This document shows positions 1-11,654 of a stretch of DNA of 64,000 nt, one piece after another. Each line of letters opens with the position of its first letter. Within the stretch, counting starts at the first letter, position 1. Made by a program: the position numbers and the translations under genes. The notes beneath the pieces were generated by a model. The model was given only the letters and a program-made list of their open reading frames with translations, had not been told where the DNA came from and made no database searches. Source of the DNA: Marchantia polymorpha subsp. ruderalis (taxonomy: Eukaryota > Streptophyta > Marchantiopsida > Marchantiales > Marchantiaceae); assembly GCA_037833965.1 (NCBI GenBank), contig AP031358.1, forward strand, positions 10,734,001 to 10,798,000. Reading direction: 5' to 3'.

Positions 1-421
1 GAACGTTGACGGGCGAGAGCTTTTTTCTGGTACAATGACGAACAGACCCTCATTCCAGATTCAGAGCATGTGGATCTCAATCAAAACTGCCGTGCTTTAT
101 TATGATGCTTAAACATTGCTATCTATATTTCTAATTTGAAAATTGATAGTAACAATGTGAGTTTGATGGGAACGACTTCCCTGTAGAATTCAGAGGCTTA
201 CTTTGATGGCGTGATGGGATTTCAAGTTGTAAAGTGGATTACTTCCACTAAAATATATATCTATTACTTCTACCAAGATTTCTATGTTGCGATATTTTCG
301 GGTTTTATTTCATTTGACGGTCTACGATCAGACGCATTTTTTCCTCCTAATCCTTTACAACTCAATATTTGAGAATGGAATAAAGACGGGAATAAAAAAG
401 TTTTATTTCATAATTTTCGGT

Positions 422-458
422 AAACTTACATTGATCTTTCGAAGATCAATGTAAGTTT
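422..458. repeat. Perfect 17-bp inverted repeat with 3-nt loop
   Basis: Two perfectly complementary 17-base arms (left arm AAACTTACATTGATCTT) flank a TCG loop. No T-run follows and no gene is adjacent, so there is no reason to call a terminator. It could be the end of a small inverted-repeat transposon. Confidence 0.8.
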
Positions 459-1529
459 CATGGAGTGGTTATTTCCTCAAAGATCAAGACCACATATGTT
501 TGAGGGAATGTCAAGGTAATATTCGTAGATAGAAAAGTATACCAAATGAAATTTAACTGAAATCCATGATGCAATACAATAGACTCAACTGACTCAACTG
601 ACTTTAAGATTAAATAATTCATGAACAAACACGTTGTAAACATATCAAATTTTATACATAAAAATTCAAAACTAAATTATCAAAAGTTTTGATCAAATTT
701 TTTTATAGCGATAATCTAACATGTTAAATTTACTTTAAAATTGAGCCAAATTGGATTAAATCAAAACTTGAGTGAACTTACTTATAACCTCTGTCTAAAT
801 TTATATCTTGGAAACCTTAACCTCAAAAATTTATACGATTACCTTGTGTAAAATTTGTGAAGAAAATCTAACATAAGCAATTTTGTAATATAGAGTTTAC
901 TAGATTTCACTTGTAGCCCAAACATAATATTGTAGAATATATACAGAGAAAAACAATTACTAGTGAAGTTGAGTTATTCTCTTAATGTGCTCTTCAAAGT
1001 AGCATAATGTATACAAAATTTTTTCATAGAAACAACCTTCATTCGTGCATTACCTAGATTGAATTTATCATCAATCTTGACTAGCTCATTTTTCTAATCA
1101 AAGATTTTATCTTTTATGAATAATACACCATATTAATGTGATTCAATTTGCTATTCATCAAATGATGTAGCAAAATGTAACACATTTTGAATATCATAGA
1201 ACTTTCAACAATCTTTTGTTTCAATCAAATCTCAATCATATTTCTATCAAATAGATCATATTGTTTTTTTTGCTATTATCATAGTCTGCTTTTGTTGTTG
1301 AATAAGGTATGCACTTCTGTATAATAAATTTTCAACAAATGCATACACCATCAAGTGAAAACACATACATAGTAGTTTATTTTTCCTTGATCATAGTAAG
1401 TTTCAACATGGACTTCTAAAACTTTAGCATTGTTTAATAAAAATAAAAAATAAAATCATAATTATTAGTATTTTTGAGAAACTTTAAATTTCATTTTATA
1501 ACTTCTTGATACATCATCCATAGATGTAA

Positions 1530-1575
1530 CATATATATATATATATATATATATTTATTTATTTATTTATTTATT
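1530..1575. repeat. (AT)n-(TTTA)n compound microsatellite
   Basis: About 12 AT dinucleotides run directly into about five TTTA units. This is a simple repeat in AT-rich spacer. Confidence 0.9.
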
Positions 1576-2129
1576 CTCCTTGCCCATAGCTAAAGCAGTC
1601 AAGATTTTGTGCATATCATAAGTTTATTCATTGCTTTTTCATATGAAATTGATGATAACTTTTCATTTTCAATGACATTGATTTGATATTAAACTATTTA
1701 GAAGGTTTGAAATGTGTCGTCAAAGGATTTCAAAGTTTTATCACAATCTAACATGTTAAACTTGTCAATCACACGTTGAATGCACTTGTCTTAACTTAAT
1801 TATATTCAATTTTTTAATTTCATATAAACTATCAATTTTAATATCCTAATATATTCTTGAAATTATTCAATTTTTTTGCTAATAAAAAAAATTTTTAATT
1901 GATTCTTGTATTTGTCAATATTGAATTGATTTTTGGTCAACTTGAGCATAACATACAAGTAAAGAATTAGAATAATAGAATTACAGCTCCCTTATTTTTT
2001 TTTTGTATAAATATGAATCAACTCCATTTTATAAATTATCAATGATTCAATGGATTCATAAAACCTTGCATTTCACTGTATGAAAAATATTTTTCTTTCA
2101 TATAAACTTTTTAGCAATCTAGAATTCAA

Positions 2130-2944
2130 CTTCTCTTGATCATTTTTCGCAATCAGAACATCTACAACATTTTTTGACTCGCATCATATGGAGTCTACAG
2201 TCACATATCGCTAGTTTACAACTCATAGAATTGCTCAAATTTTTACATCAAATTCTTTTTGAGGCACAGTTCTAGGATTGCTAAGGGGCTATCTTGTATT
2301 GGATGATTTGATTTTGAATGTAAGCTAGCAAGGGCAAGGTTGGTTGATAGGTCTTTGGATTTTCAAAGTCGGATTCTTTTGACAAGGATATACAAAGATT
2401 TGGTGAAGTCTCAGGATCGAGCTTTCTTAAGGCGAAAGCAAGAATCCTTGACAAAGGACCTGATGAAGGATCCCAAATCCTTTTGAAGACGATTAGCTAC
2501 ACCATCGTCAAAACCTTCTCTTGATTCCAAAACTTTGGTAGCTTTTGCCAAAAAGCTTTATTTCCTGAAGTATGACTATAATCCAAAAATTAGCAAATGG
2601 CAAATGTGAGGATTTAGATGGTTTGTCCATTGAACCTATCAAGTGGGGAGGAGATTGTATTGAACCTATTCTCACTAAGGTTTTGAAAGATGCTTCTATT
2701 CATGGTTTTTCATCAACTTGATACATGCAGAAGATTGTTAGTATTCATAAATTAAGAAAGAAGTACGTGGTAACAAACTATTGCACTATCATGATTAATA
2801 CTGATTTGCCAAGTTGTTTGGGAAGTTAGTAGAATCAAAGTTGAGCACATGGACAAAGAATTTTCAAAGGAAAGCAAAGATCAAAGCTGATTTTTGCCCT
2901 ACATACAACACTATTGACCATATTTTGGCCTAATGTGTTTTATG
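2130..2944 (+). pseudogene. LINE-A ORF2 fragment (late endonuclease to early RT)
   Basis: This block aligns by eye with the LINE-E and LINE-F ORF2 stretch that runs from the end of the endonuclease, through the linker, to the motif GFRPTYNTIDHIL at the start of the RT fingers. It contains frameshifts and stops, for example at the position equivalent to the LINE-E Trp-Arg-Arg block near 2487. It continues after the nested insertions at 3064 and 6410. Confidence 0.75.
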
Positions 2945-3063
2945 TGCACTAGCTAGGGGATTCTTTTTGTTCTCTCCTAGTTTAGATTTGGATTGTTGTA
3001 TTGTGTTTTTTAGCCTTTTGACCCTTTGGGTCCCACGGGCTTGATCTATTTACCATTTACCAT
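2945..3063 (+). mobile_element. Tiny 5'-truncated LINE (3' end only) nested in LINE-A
   Basis: About 119 bp match only the last codons, 3' UTR and tail of the LINE family: from GCACTAGCTAGGGG, through CCTTTTGACCCTTTGGGTCC and GGGCTTGATCTATT, to TTTACCATTTACCAT. It sits inside the RT frame of LINE-A at the codon for Trp in the LWEK motif, and LINE-A sequence resumes directly after the tail. It is therefore a separate, extremely 5'-truncated insertion and not an internal deletion. Confidence 0.75.
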
Positions 3064-3106
3064 GGAAAAAATCCAAAGGCAATGGTAAAGCTTTATTTTG
3101 TGCTTT

Positions 3107-6100
3107 TGTGATAACCAACAATTACCAAAATGGAGCATAATGGTAAAGATTCGATCCCACAGAGACAAATGCAACACAGAAGAGTCAAGATTTGTCACTA
3201 ATTAACCATCTATTGAAGAGTTTTACTTCTCAGGCACATGTCACTCGCAGAAGACACTGCTCAGTCAGGACCGAAGGTTCTAAGAGCACACTATAATTGT
3301 TCACACAACCTGAAACTTATCCAATCAACACATGCGGAAATCGCCTTCGACCCCACACTCATATTTCAAGGGGAAACTTCCCAGAATTTTACACTCTCAG
3401 CATATTGACATGAATGCCCAAACTCAAATTTGCTTAAATTCCGATTAGCCCTAGACTTACTCAGAAGACCCGAATTGGACACTCACAACTTCAGATGAGG
3501 TGACTTCAAAAAACTGAAGCGCACCATGCACGGCAACACAACACACAAGTTCACAAACGCGCACAGTAGATGCAAGTTGACAGCCAATACAAGTCAATTG
3601 ACAAAAAAACCTCCAAAGGAAAAAAACCTTAGGTCTTTTTATTCATTCTGAACTCCTAGACATCTCAACCGTCCGAGGCAAACTACTCTTAGGTGCGGTG
3701 CCATCCGACGCAGCGGTTACAGCGTCCTTTGAGCTTCCGTCGGCTCCTAATCTACGCAACACGCTTAGAATTTCTAACTCTAAATTCTTCCGTGACTCTT
3801 CAAAATCAAAAGAGAAAGAATTGACTAATCTAACAAACTGCTTATGACCTGCGGCTCCGTTGGTCTTCATGGCCATCAATCGTCGCTCCAGCAAATCTAA
3901 CTTCAACCATTTCAGCGTTTGGACTTCCCACATAACAAACCCCCGCAGGCACTTCTCTATCCGCAGACGCAAACTGTCGGTGGTCTCCTCCCTCAGTTGG
4001 CGAAACTCCGCTTCTGCCTTTTTGCTCTTGTCCGCGACGCCTCGAACTGCACTGTAACTACCTTTGATAACCTCTACAACCGATCGCAATCCGCTTTGAA
4101 CTTACTCTACATTCGACCTCCAAAGACTTGGCCGATTCGCAATCCGTCAATTTCTTAGCCCATCCGGCTAATTCGACTTCGTGCTTCCTAATATGCTGAG
4201 CCAAACTTGCCGTAAGCTCATTCGCGCGGTGCAATTTCTCATTATACAGATCTGCGCGTGCCACGATCCTCTCCCAAAGCCCCATTCTCTCTGTCTCTAG
4301 AGCAACGATCTACCGTCGAAGGTCTTCGGTCCTACGTTCCTCTTCGGCTCTACACTCCTTCTCCTTAGCCAAGTTCAACCGAAGAACTTCACACTCCATT
4401 TCCTTCGTCCGAAGGTGATACTCTCGCTCTTGAAAAGTCACATTCATGGTTGCGCACTCGGACAACAAGCTCGTCACTCTTTCTGTTGCTGCCTCTCACT
4501 CTTTCTTCACTGCTACAGCTTCTTAATTTTAGTTATATTTCTAACTAATTGTACATAGAACCCTACCTTCTTTGGAATATCATACTTCTCTCTCTTCCCA
4601 TCCAAGTACTTCAGTAAGGGAACAACGCTATCTTGCAAGAAGTCGGGGAAAGAAACTACTAACTCCTTTGATTCTTCCTCCGCATCCTTCTCCCCAACCT
4701 CAAGTCTTACTGCTTTCTCTTGTGGTGGAGACGAGGGAATCTCAGGGAAGTCCACCATCTTCCCACCAACCTGAACTACTACCTGCTATAGTATCTCTTC
4801 ACTCATTGTGAGCTCCTTCGCTAGCTCCTCACTTGCCTTCGGCTGAGTTACTTCTTCCCTCTCCAAAGGTGGAAGACTTAGACTTTCTGTCGCCGTCCTC
4901 TCCTCCGAAGGTTCTACTTCTTCCTTCATTGGAGCCTCGTTCTGTACTCCCGAAGGTCCGGCTTCTCCCATCCAAAGATTCAGCTCCACTTTCATATCTT
5001 CATCCGTCGTAGAGGCAGCTGCCTCCGACATCACAACACTACTCTCCTAAGACTTAGACATAACTATCTTGCGATTTGCTTTCTTCTTCGGCCTAGCCTG
5101 TCGCTTTGGCATCTTGAGCTGTATTACTTGTGTCTCGGCCATTCGCGACTCTGATCTTCGGCCTACGCCGCTATCGTCAACTACCTTCCGGCTCTTTGAG
5201 GTCTCCTATCTGATTTATCCCTGATCGTGACGAAGTCCACCTGAACTGACCCTCGTGTTGTCCTTCGAGGAGGCTCTTCGGCTTGGACATTGTTTTACTC
5301 CTCCATGTCTTTTTCCGACTCGACTGTCAATAACTTTCCGCTTCTGAGGGAATCACTTCTCCTCACTCTTCGTCAGCAACCCCATCCCTCGATAGAAATT
5401 TACTAAGTAAGGAGTTATGTGATTAATTAGATCTCCCTTCCATCTCGTGTTGACATTGGTCCAAACTAGGTCGTAGAAGATCTTCGTCCAATGGATTGCT
5501 TCCACTCTAATGCGCGCTCGAAGAATCCAACTTGCCATGCTATGACGTAGGTCGTGCATTGCGGTCGTAGAATGTGCATCACCCCTAGCGCAACCGCACG
5601 GCTTTTCGGGTCCTTGTATTCCGCTATCCGCCATCCATTCGTGCTCGATCACACGTTCTTGAAGAATGGCGCAAATGTGAACTCTTCGGCGCGCGTCACC
5701 TTTACACTCTCCTTCTTGAACATAAAGTCCTCATCTTTCCCTACACATGGTCCTAAGACTCTCGTCCAATGGTCAAGCGTCCACAGCATCGGGTTGCCGC
5801 GGAGATTGATACCTTCATGCCGATTGCTGTCCATCATTTCCTTGCATATGGTCGCCAACACGCAATTCTAGTCCCATAGCAAAAATTCCAAGCGCTGCGC
5901 GGCTAGCTCTCGTCGATACATTCTTAATTCCGCATAGGGCACCTTGAGCCCGACCAATTTCCGCACAGCAGCTTTCGTGGGTTGCGTCATGTCTCCGGTC
6001 GCGTCTTTTCTGCTGCTCGAACCTATCAATTGCAATTCTCTCTCGCGCAATGTCAACGCGAATGTGCTCGCTTCTTGCCCTTAACCTCGACGCCCTAACG

Positions 6101-6409
6101 GTTCTCACACGCCCACACGAATTAGCACTCCCAACACGTGCGATTCTTGATCAGCTCTTGGCGAGTTCAAATTGTGACGAGTCGTCTTTGCCGAAGGCCC
6201 GGCTATTGTATCGCCAAAAATGTCTGCGCCGATGGTTCGAAGATCCGAAGGTCTTCGGCCGAAGGCGGATTTCATCTTCCTTCTCTTTACTAACTAATGT
6301 CCATTAAATCTCCTAATCCTATGACTAAGGACTTATATGTATATGTTCTACCATGAATATGTTTAAGTTTTTTTTCTTTATGCAAAAATGAAAAAAACTA
6401 AGCACCATA
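3107..6409. mobile_element. NRE copy 1: 3.3 kb element inserted in LINE-A
   Basis: The element begins TGTGATAACC and ends AGCACCATA. It is flanked by the 5-bp direct repeat GCTTT (3102-3106 and 6410-6414). Removing it with one repeat restores the LINE reading frame FCAFINSKKAFD, which matches LINE-F closely, so the boundaries are well supported. Its left end aligns with that of NRE copy 2 (26,934-31,818), including a shared GATCCCACAGAGACA / GAACCCACAGGGACA block, and its interior holds a decayed relative of the copy 2 protein gene on the minus strand. I see no LTRs, reverse transcriptase, transposase or integrase. Confidence 0.8.
3643..6108 (-). pseudogene. Decayed homologue of the NRE coiled-coil protein
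   Basis: Read on the minus strand, short frames in several phases match successive parts of the 896-residue protein of NRE copy 2. At 5649-5861 there is WTLDHWTRVLGPCVGK, matching WDICDWAQVLGRCAGE. At 5353-5652 there is LINHITPYLVNFYRGMG, matching LNHLSPYLIVFYRAMG. At 3643-4089 there is the C-terminal CLRGFVMWEVQ and VLRRLGADGSSKDA, matching CLKGYAHWEV and ALRRLGLRSRSEDW. The order is collinear. Frameshifts and stops between the blocks show that it is dead. The function is unknown. Confidence 0.75.
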
Positions 6410-7805
6410 GCTTTCATCAATTCAAAAAAAAGCTTTTGATACTATTCCTCATAAGCTTTTATGAAAAAGACTACAAAAGACATTGGATTATCGGCTAATC
6501 TTCTGAGAATTGTGGCCACTTTGTACAGTTCAGTTCAAGCTAAGATTGATGTCTCTTAGACTCAAGAGATCTTGAGCACCATCAAAGTTATTCAAGGTTG
6601 TACTCTCTCTCCTACTCTATTCGGAATTTTCATAGATGATAGAGAAAGGTGGGCGGATGATTGTGAGAACGAAAGAGTCAAACTTGGAGACTTTATCATC
6701 AAAGTTCTTTTGTATACAGATGATATCATATTACTAGCACGTGATGCAATTAGTTTACAAAAAAACCTTGATACTTTGGCTAGCTTTTGTACTCGAAATC
6801 AGATGGAGATCAATTTGAAAAATTCAAAAGTCATTCTTGTGGGCATAAGATCCAAGTTTTCTCTCTTTTATAAAGGGCTAGAATTGAAACAAGTGAAGAG
6901 TTACAAATATTTAGGCATTGATTTTTTTCAAAATTGTGGTTGGGCACTTTGTGTGCAAAAGAAAGTAGAAGCTCATTACAAAACTCTATATTCATTGTTA
7001 AACCAATGTAGAAGAGCTCATCTAGTGTCTTAGAGTCATAGGAAATTTTTATTCATAAGCTTAGTGTTGTCGATGAATTTATATGGGACCCAAGTATGGG
7101 GTCCTGGTTGTATGAAGACAGGTTGGAAGCGTGTGGAGAGGGTAAAAAAGATCTTCTTACAAGAAGAATTAGGTGTAAGAATACCAACTCCTTATGCTAT
7201 TCTTCTTGCAAAAACATGTTGTCTACCTCTTGAGGCTGAAGCTCTCTACTTGATCAACACTTATATTGGAAGTATAAGATCTCTTGATGCTTCTTGATTT
7301 CCTCTTCATGCTTTGCGTGACACGTCTTCAAAGGGATGGGTAGCGGATGCGGTGGTTTGATCTTTGAGGTGGAATGTGGCGGAACGCGATTGGGACTTGC
7401 AACCTATGACACTCCACAAACTTCTACAAGAGGAATTTTTCAACATCATTTGAAGCAGACGAGACATCAAGATGCAGTTTTATCAACTTCATGTGAATCC
7501 TATACTTGTTTATTGTAAGCAAGGATACTTTGTTGCATAGATTTCTACATCTTTACGTCATATTATTGCCAAGCATAGAACAGGATCTCATAGGCTTGGA
7601 ATTGAGGAATAGGCTTTGGGTACCACAAGCTTGATCTATTTACCATTTATTATTTACTACTACCATTATCATTTACTAGATGTATAGAGATTAGAGTGGC
7701 TCATAAAATTGTTGTTGAGAATTTATATTCTTTGCTTCAGACTGAGCTTTATGATTTAGGTTGTTACATTCGGGATGTAATTAGTTACCGTTCTAGCGCT
7801 CTTAA
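6410..7805 (+). pseudogene. LINE-A ORF2 remainder (RT palm to C-terminus)
   Basis: It resumes LINE ORF2 after the NRE insertion: a degenerate palm (KAFDT block), GCTLSPTLFGIFIDD, then LLYTDDIILLARDA, where the catalytic YADD has become YTDD. It continues through the thumb/connector (SYKYLGIDF, ALCVQKKVEA). Stops occur at 7033 and 7297 and in later blocks. The zinc-knuckle segment is missing, replaced near 7620-7680 by a fragment resembling a LINE 3' tail. Confidence 0.75.
7620..7680 (+). mobile_element. Short LINE 3'-tail patch within LINE-A
   Basis: TTTGGGTACCACAAGCTTG followed by TTTACCATT-like repeats is the LINE-family 3' terminus. It lies inside the LINE-A ORF2 C-terminal region, where it replaces roughly 110 bp of expected sequence. 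It is either a very short insertion with a target deletion or a recombination product. Confidence 0.5.
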
Positions 7806-7920
7806 CACTATCTAGGGGGTTCTTTTGATTTTCTCCTAGGTAGGGGTTGGATTGTTTGTATTTTATATTTCAGCCTTTTGATCTTTGGATACCACAGGCT
7901 TGATTTATTTATCATTTATC

Positions 7921-9158
7921 AGAGCCACATAGTTATTTCATATAGAATCGATTCTCAAAATATTCATAATATAATGTTATAAATACACACATTTTATATA
8001 TAATTAAATATATTCCTAAATTTTATATTAAGTGCACATTCTAGGTAAATTATAAAATAATTTGTCATATATGGAAAAAATTTGTTGTAATTCGCAATTT
8101 TTTCTTGTGTGAAAAATCTAGCCACTAATTTAGCTTTGAAGATTTTTTTAAATTAACCTTTATAACATCTATAAATGTAAATTCTTTCATCTTCAAAACT
8201 TAAAAGAATTAAAAAATTATACTCTTTCAAACATTTTGGCTCATCAATAAAATATTGCTAGGCAAATCACCAACTTTTTATAATATTTTTATAAGTCATT
8301 GTATTGCATAACCTATAATTTTGCATATAAAAAAATGACATTCTTTGGATATGGAAGTTAATATGATCTACTTAATTGTGAAAAATTATACTATCATGAA
8401 TTGTCTTACAATCAATTTTTTAAAATAATAAAATCAATAATTTATATGTGATTCAATTCAAATAATTTCAAAAAATCAATTGCACTAATAGAAATATTTT
8501 CTACCATATACATTGCAAGAATGACAACTTTAGTTCAAAACTCATATGCTTATCAAATTGCTAAACATACTTTACATTTATATCAATAATGTTTGATTGA
8601 GGATCTCAACAACAATGTTTTGTTGCATATGAAGAATAATTACTATTCTTTGCAATAATTTTAAAATTGCTAAAAACTATACTCTGTGCCATAATCTCTA
8701 CATAGATGTTTCACCTTGTTTTCAATTTTATTATAAATTTATCATCTTTTATCTATATGAAAGTTGTAAAGAGTTTAGACTTTTTGTGGGATTATTCCTT
8801 TAAGATTTAGAATATCAATGAAAAGATTATCAAAATAATGTATTCTCGATTTTTGTATGAAAATCTTTTATCTTGAAGCTCATTAGTTTCAGTGAGAAAT
8901 ACAATTTGTATGTACATTTTTGCCAAAAATTGTTGCTAAAAAGCCTCAAATAACAAAGTACAATCATAATGATCATTCATTTGGTTCAAACTTGAAGGTT
9001 GTAAATGTAGTATAACGATATTTACATATTGTTTCTGAAGAGTTTTCTCGTAGTAGTCTTTGAAAGTGGAAGATCTATACCTTAACAATTGTCTAAATAC
9101 ATAGCCTTCAACTTGTCTTTTTTATAATCCATAATCAACACGTACATTGTAAGTGACA
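7921..9158. other. AT-rich spacer, no gene seen
   Basis: Low-complexity AT-rich DNA with no coherent frame, repeat terminus or RNA gene that I can recognise. Confidence 0.6.
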
Positions 9159-9330
9159 TATGGTAAATGGTAAATGGAAAATAGATCAAGCCCGTGGGAC
9201 CCAAATTATCAAAAGGCTAAAAAACACAATACAAAGAATCCAACTCTAACCTAGGAGAGAACCAAAAGAACCCCCTAGCTAGTGTCCAAAGCACTAGAAC
9301 GGTAACTAATAAGATCCCAATCATACCCAA
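9159..9330 (-). mobile_element. LINE-B: truncated LINE 3' end
   Basis: On the minus strand this is the last ~170 bp of the LINE family: the final ORF2 codons, the CTAGCTAGGGGGTTCTTTTG 3' UTR block, the GGGCTTGATCTATT block and two to three TTTACCA tail units (as TGGTAAA on the plus strand). It is a 5'-truncated insertion. Confidence 0.8.
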
Positions 9331-10637
9331 TTATATGGCCATCATATCATTTTGTCAAACATTGGAGATTTTAGCTTGTGCAATTTGTTACAATGTATTC
9401 TTTTTCTACTTTTGTGAACAATCTAAACTTTTAATTTACTCTATCTTCAAATACTAACACATAGATCTCTTATATTCACATAAGTGTGTTATAGATTAGT
9501 TACAAAACATGTAAGACCCTTTTTTCTATAAGAAAAATCTCACATTCTTATCCTTCCTCTCTTAAATATAACATAACTTTTTGGCTCATTTTTTTCACTA
9601 GTTGAACTTAATTTGTTATCTTCCATTGCAAATAATAGTTAATCCACTCCAATTATAATAAAATATGAATAGTTTCAAGATAATAAATTTCATATCATGT
9701 ACAGATGAGGGGCAAACCATGGTGTGCACATGAAAACATTTGTTTGCAATAACTCTAAAATCAATTTAATAGAATTTAAATTCTTGATTCAAAAAGAAGA
9801 TTTGAATTTATGTTGATTCTAATGTATATAATTGTAACTAACATAAGTGTGAAGTAAATTTCACACTTGTTCAGAGTTTGCAGAAGTTGTAACATATTCA
9901 ATCACATACTACATGGAAAAAGTGTTTAACTACACTTAGATATGTCTAAAGTTTGAAACAATTCAAGTTGCTCAAAGCCCAATGAGAAATGAAAAACACA
10001 CTTTGTCAAGGTTATCTTCACATGCATGCAGATAAAGATAGACTACGACTTTACCATTTACCATAATGATATGAGATAGTGGATTAAATACTATGAGAAT
10101 ATTTATATAAAAATAAAAAGATTGGGGCACATCAGAGAGCGCTCAAGATTATAATAAAGAGCTATGCTATAATGAGTCAAGATTGTAAAATGTCTTGCGT
10201 TTAAACTTCTCCAATGATTTCATACATATCTTCAAGAAATACAAATACAATCAATGTCACAAAAGTAATATGTCCATGATTTCTTGCTACATACATCATC
10301 TGATTGGTAACAAGCATCACCTCATTGGAGAAGAAACTATTTCTTCAACTAAAGAGTGTCAACACCAAAAGTAAGAGTTGAAACAATGCTAAAACTACTT
10401 CTATAGTAATCAGTCAAATTTTTTTTGTTTAGGCTGAAAGTGGCGAAGCTCATTGCAAGTTTTTTTCTTAGAAAATAACCTTCATAACACTAACGTGAAA
10501 GCACTTAGTATGAATCAACTCAGTATCTGGTACTAGCGTATTCAAGTTCGCATCAATAAATTTGCAATAATGAACTAGTCTAAGTGGATATAATCAAATG
10601 CTAACCTCACATCATCACTCCCATGTTCACATCATAT
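9331..10637. other. AT-rich spacer, no gene seen
   Basis: No coding similarity. An isolated TTTACCATTTACCA string at about 10,052 resembles the LINE tail but has no LINE body beside it. Confidence 0.5.
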
Positions 10638-10729
10638 AGGTAAATGGTAAATGGTAAATAGATCAAGCCCTTGAGACCCAAAGGGTCAAAAGGCTAAAAA
10701 ACACAATACAAACAATCCATCTCCAACCA
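10638..10729 (-). mobile_element. LINE-C: ~90 bp truncated LINE 3' end
   Basis: On the minus strand it contains only the 3' UTR terminus and about three tail units (TGGTAAA repeats on plus, then GATCAAGCCC and CAAAAGGCTAAAAAACAC). It is an extreme 5' truncation. Confidence 0.75.
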
Positions 10730-11654
10730 AGTGTATGTATATAGGTTTTCTTAGAAATTGCAAACTCCATCAAGGAAATAACTCATCAATCTGCTTTATA
10801 TGTTCAAGCCGAAACCAATAATATTGGCAAAGTTGTCTAAGACGTTGCTTATGTCAAATTCAGATCACAAATGATCTAACAAATTTTGGAAAAAAATTTT
10901 AGACTTCATTAAGCAAATCAATGCATTGGCAAGGATCTAATAAATAAGGCTTAGTTTGTCTTTTCTTGTACTTTGAAATTTTTTTAAAAAATATTTTTTT
11001 GATGCTTTTAAAAGGTTGCTTTGCACTTGTTTTTCATTAATCTATAGATAAAGGCACAAAAGCAATAATAAGACATGCAAATATTTTTTCCTGACCTTAA
11101 GCAAAAAATCACAATCCTGCTCACATAACATTTATTGAAAAAATTTCACACGAAGTAGAAACTCACTCACACATTGCACCTACACAACAACACGAGAGAT
11201 ACATGATTCCTTACCTTGGACTTGATTCACAAAAATCAAGTCCAAAGTAATGCAATTATAGTGTAAATATGCTAAATTGTGTCACTAGTAGCTTTTGTGA
11301 GCTCCTTCATATAGCAAGAATTTAAATAACTTCATAAACTAAGATCAAGCTAATCTGAATTATCATAGGATCTAAGTTAACTTTTACACATATAATTGGT
11401 TTCAAAAAAACAAGATTTGTTTTCTAAATATCAATGCATTGTCATCATCATTGTCTTTAGTTTCAAGATTATGATCTCAATGAATGGATTGGATGAATCA
11501 GCTTTAATTTTGTATTTATAGGAGTTCAACTTATTTATTTAATCATTTTCTAGTAAACACATCCAGTTGATCTTTATTTTTTTATGATATAACTTTGATT
11601 TCATCAAACATAACTTGTTATTCTGATTTTTGATTTTCAAAAATTTGCTTAATT
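10730..11654. other. AT-rich spacer, no gene seen
   Basis: No supported feature. There are only short AT-rich frames. Confidence 0.55.

Larger units (their letters stand above)
1..2129. other. AT-rich intergenic spacer
   Basis: No reading frame here resembles a known protein. The stretch is strongly AT-rich, with short homopolymer runs and scattered stops in all frames. It holds a perfect hairpin (422-458) and a microsatellite (about 1530-1575), listed separately. I see no RNA gene or recognisable transposon terminus. Confidence 0.6.
2130..7920 (+). mobile_element. LINE-A: decayed LINE copy carrying two nested insertions
   Basis: The sequence matches ORF2 and the 3' end of the intact LINE-F (20.5-25.5 kb) in four blocks: 2130-2944 (end of endonuclease to start of RT), 3064-3106 (RT), 6410-7620 (RT and connector) and 7680-7920 (C-terminus, 3' UTR, tail). 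The gaps hold a truncated LINE tail (2945-3063), NRE copy 1 (3107-6409) and a second short LINE-tail patch (about 7620-7680). Many stops and frameshifts make it non-functional. The 5' half (promoter, ORF1, most of the endonuclease) is missing, the usual 5' truncation of LINEs. The 3' end is the family's TTTATCATTTATC-type tail. Confidence 0.85.

Noticed and set aside
422-458. Bacterial-type terminator
   Set aside because: There is no upstream gene and no T-run, and the genome is eukaryotic.
2945-3063. Internal deletion of ~1.35 kb in LINE-A
   Set aside because: The RT sequence resumes after the tail exactly where it stopped, so this is an insertion of a truncated LINE and not a deletion.
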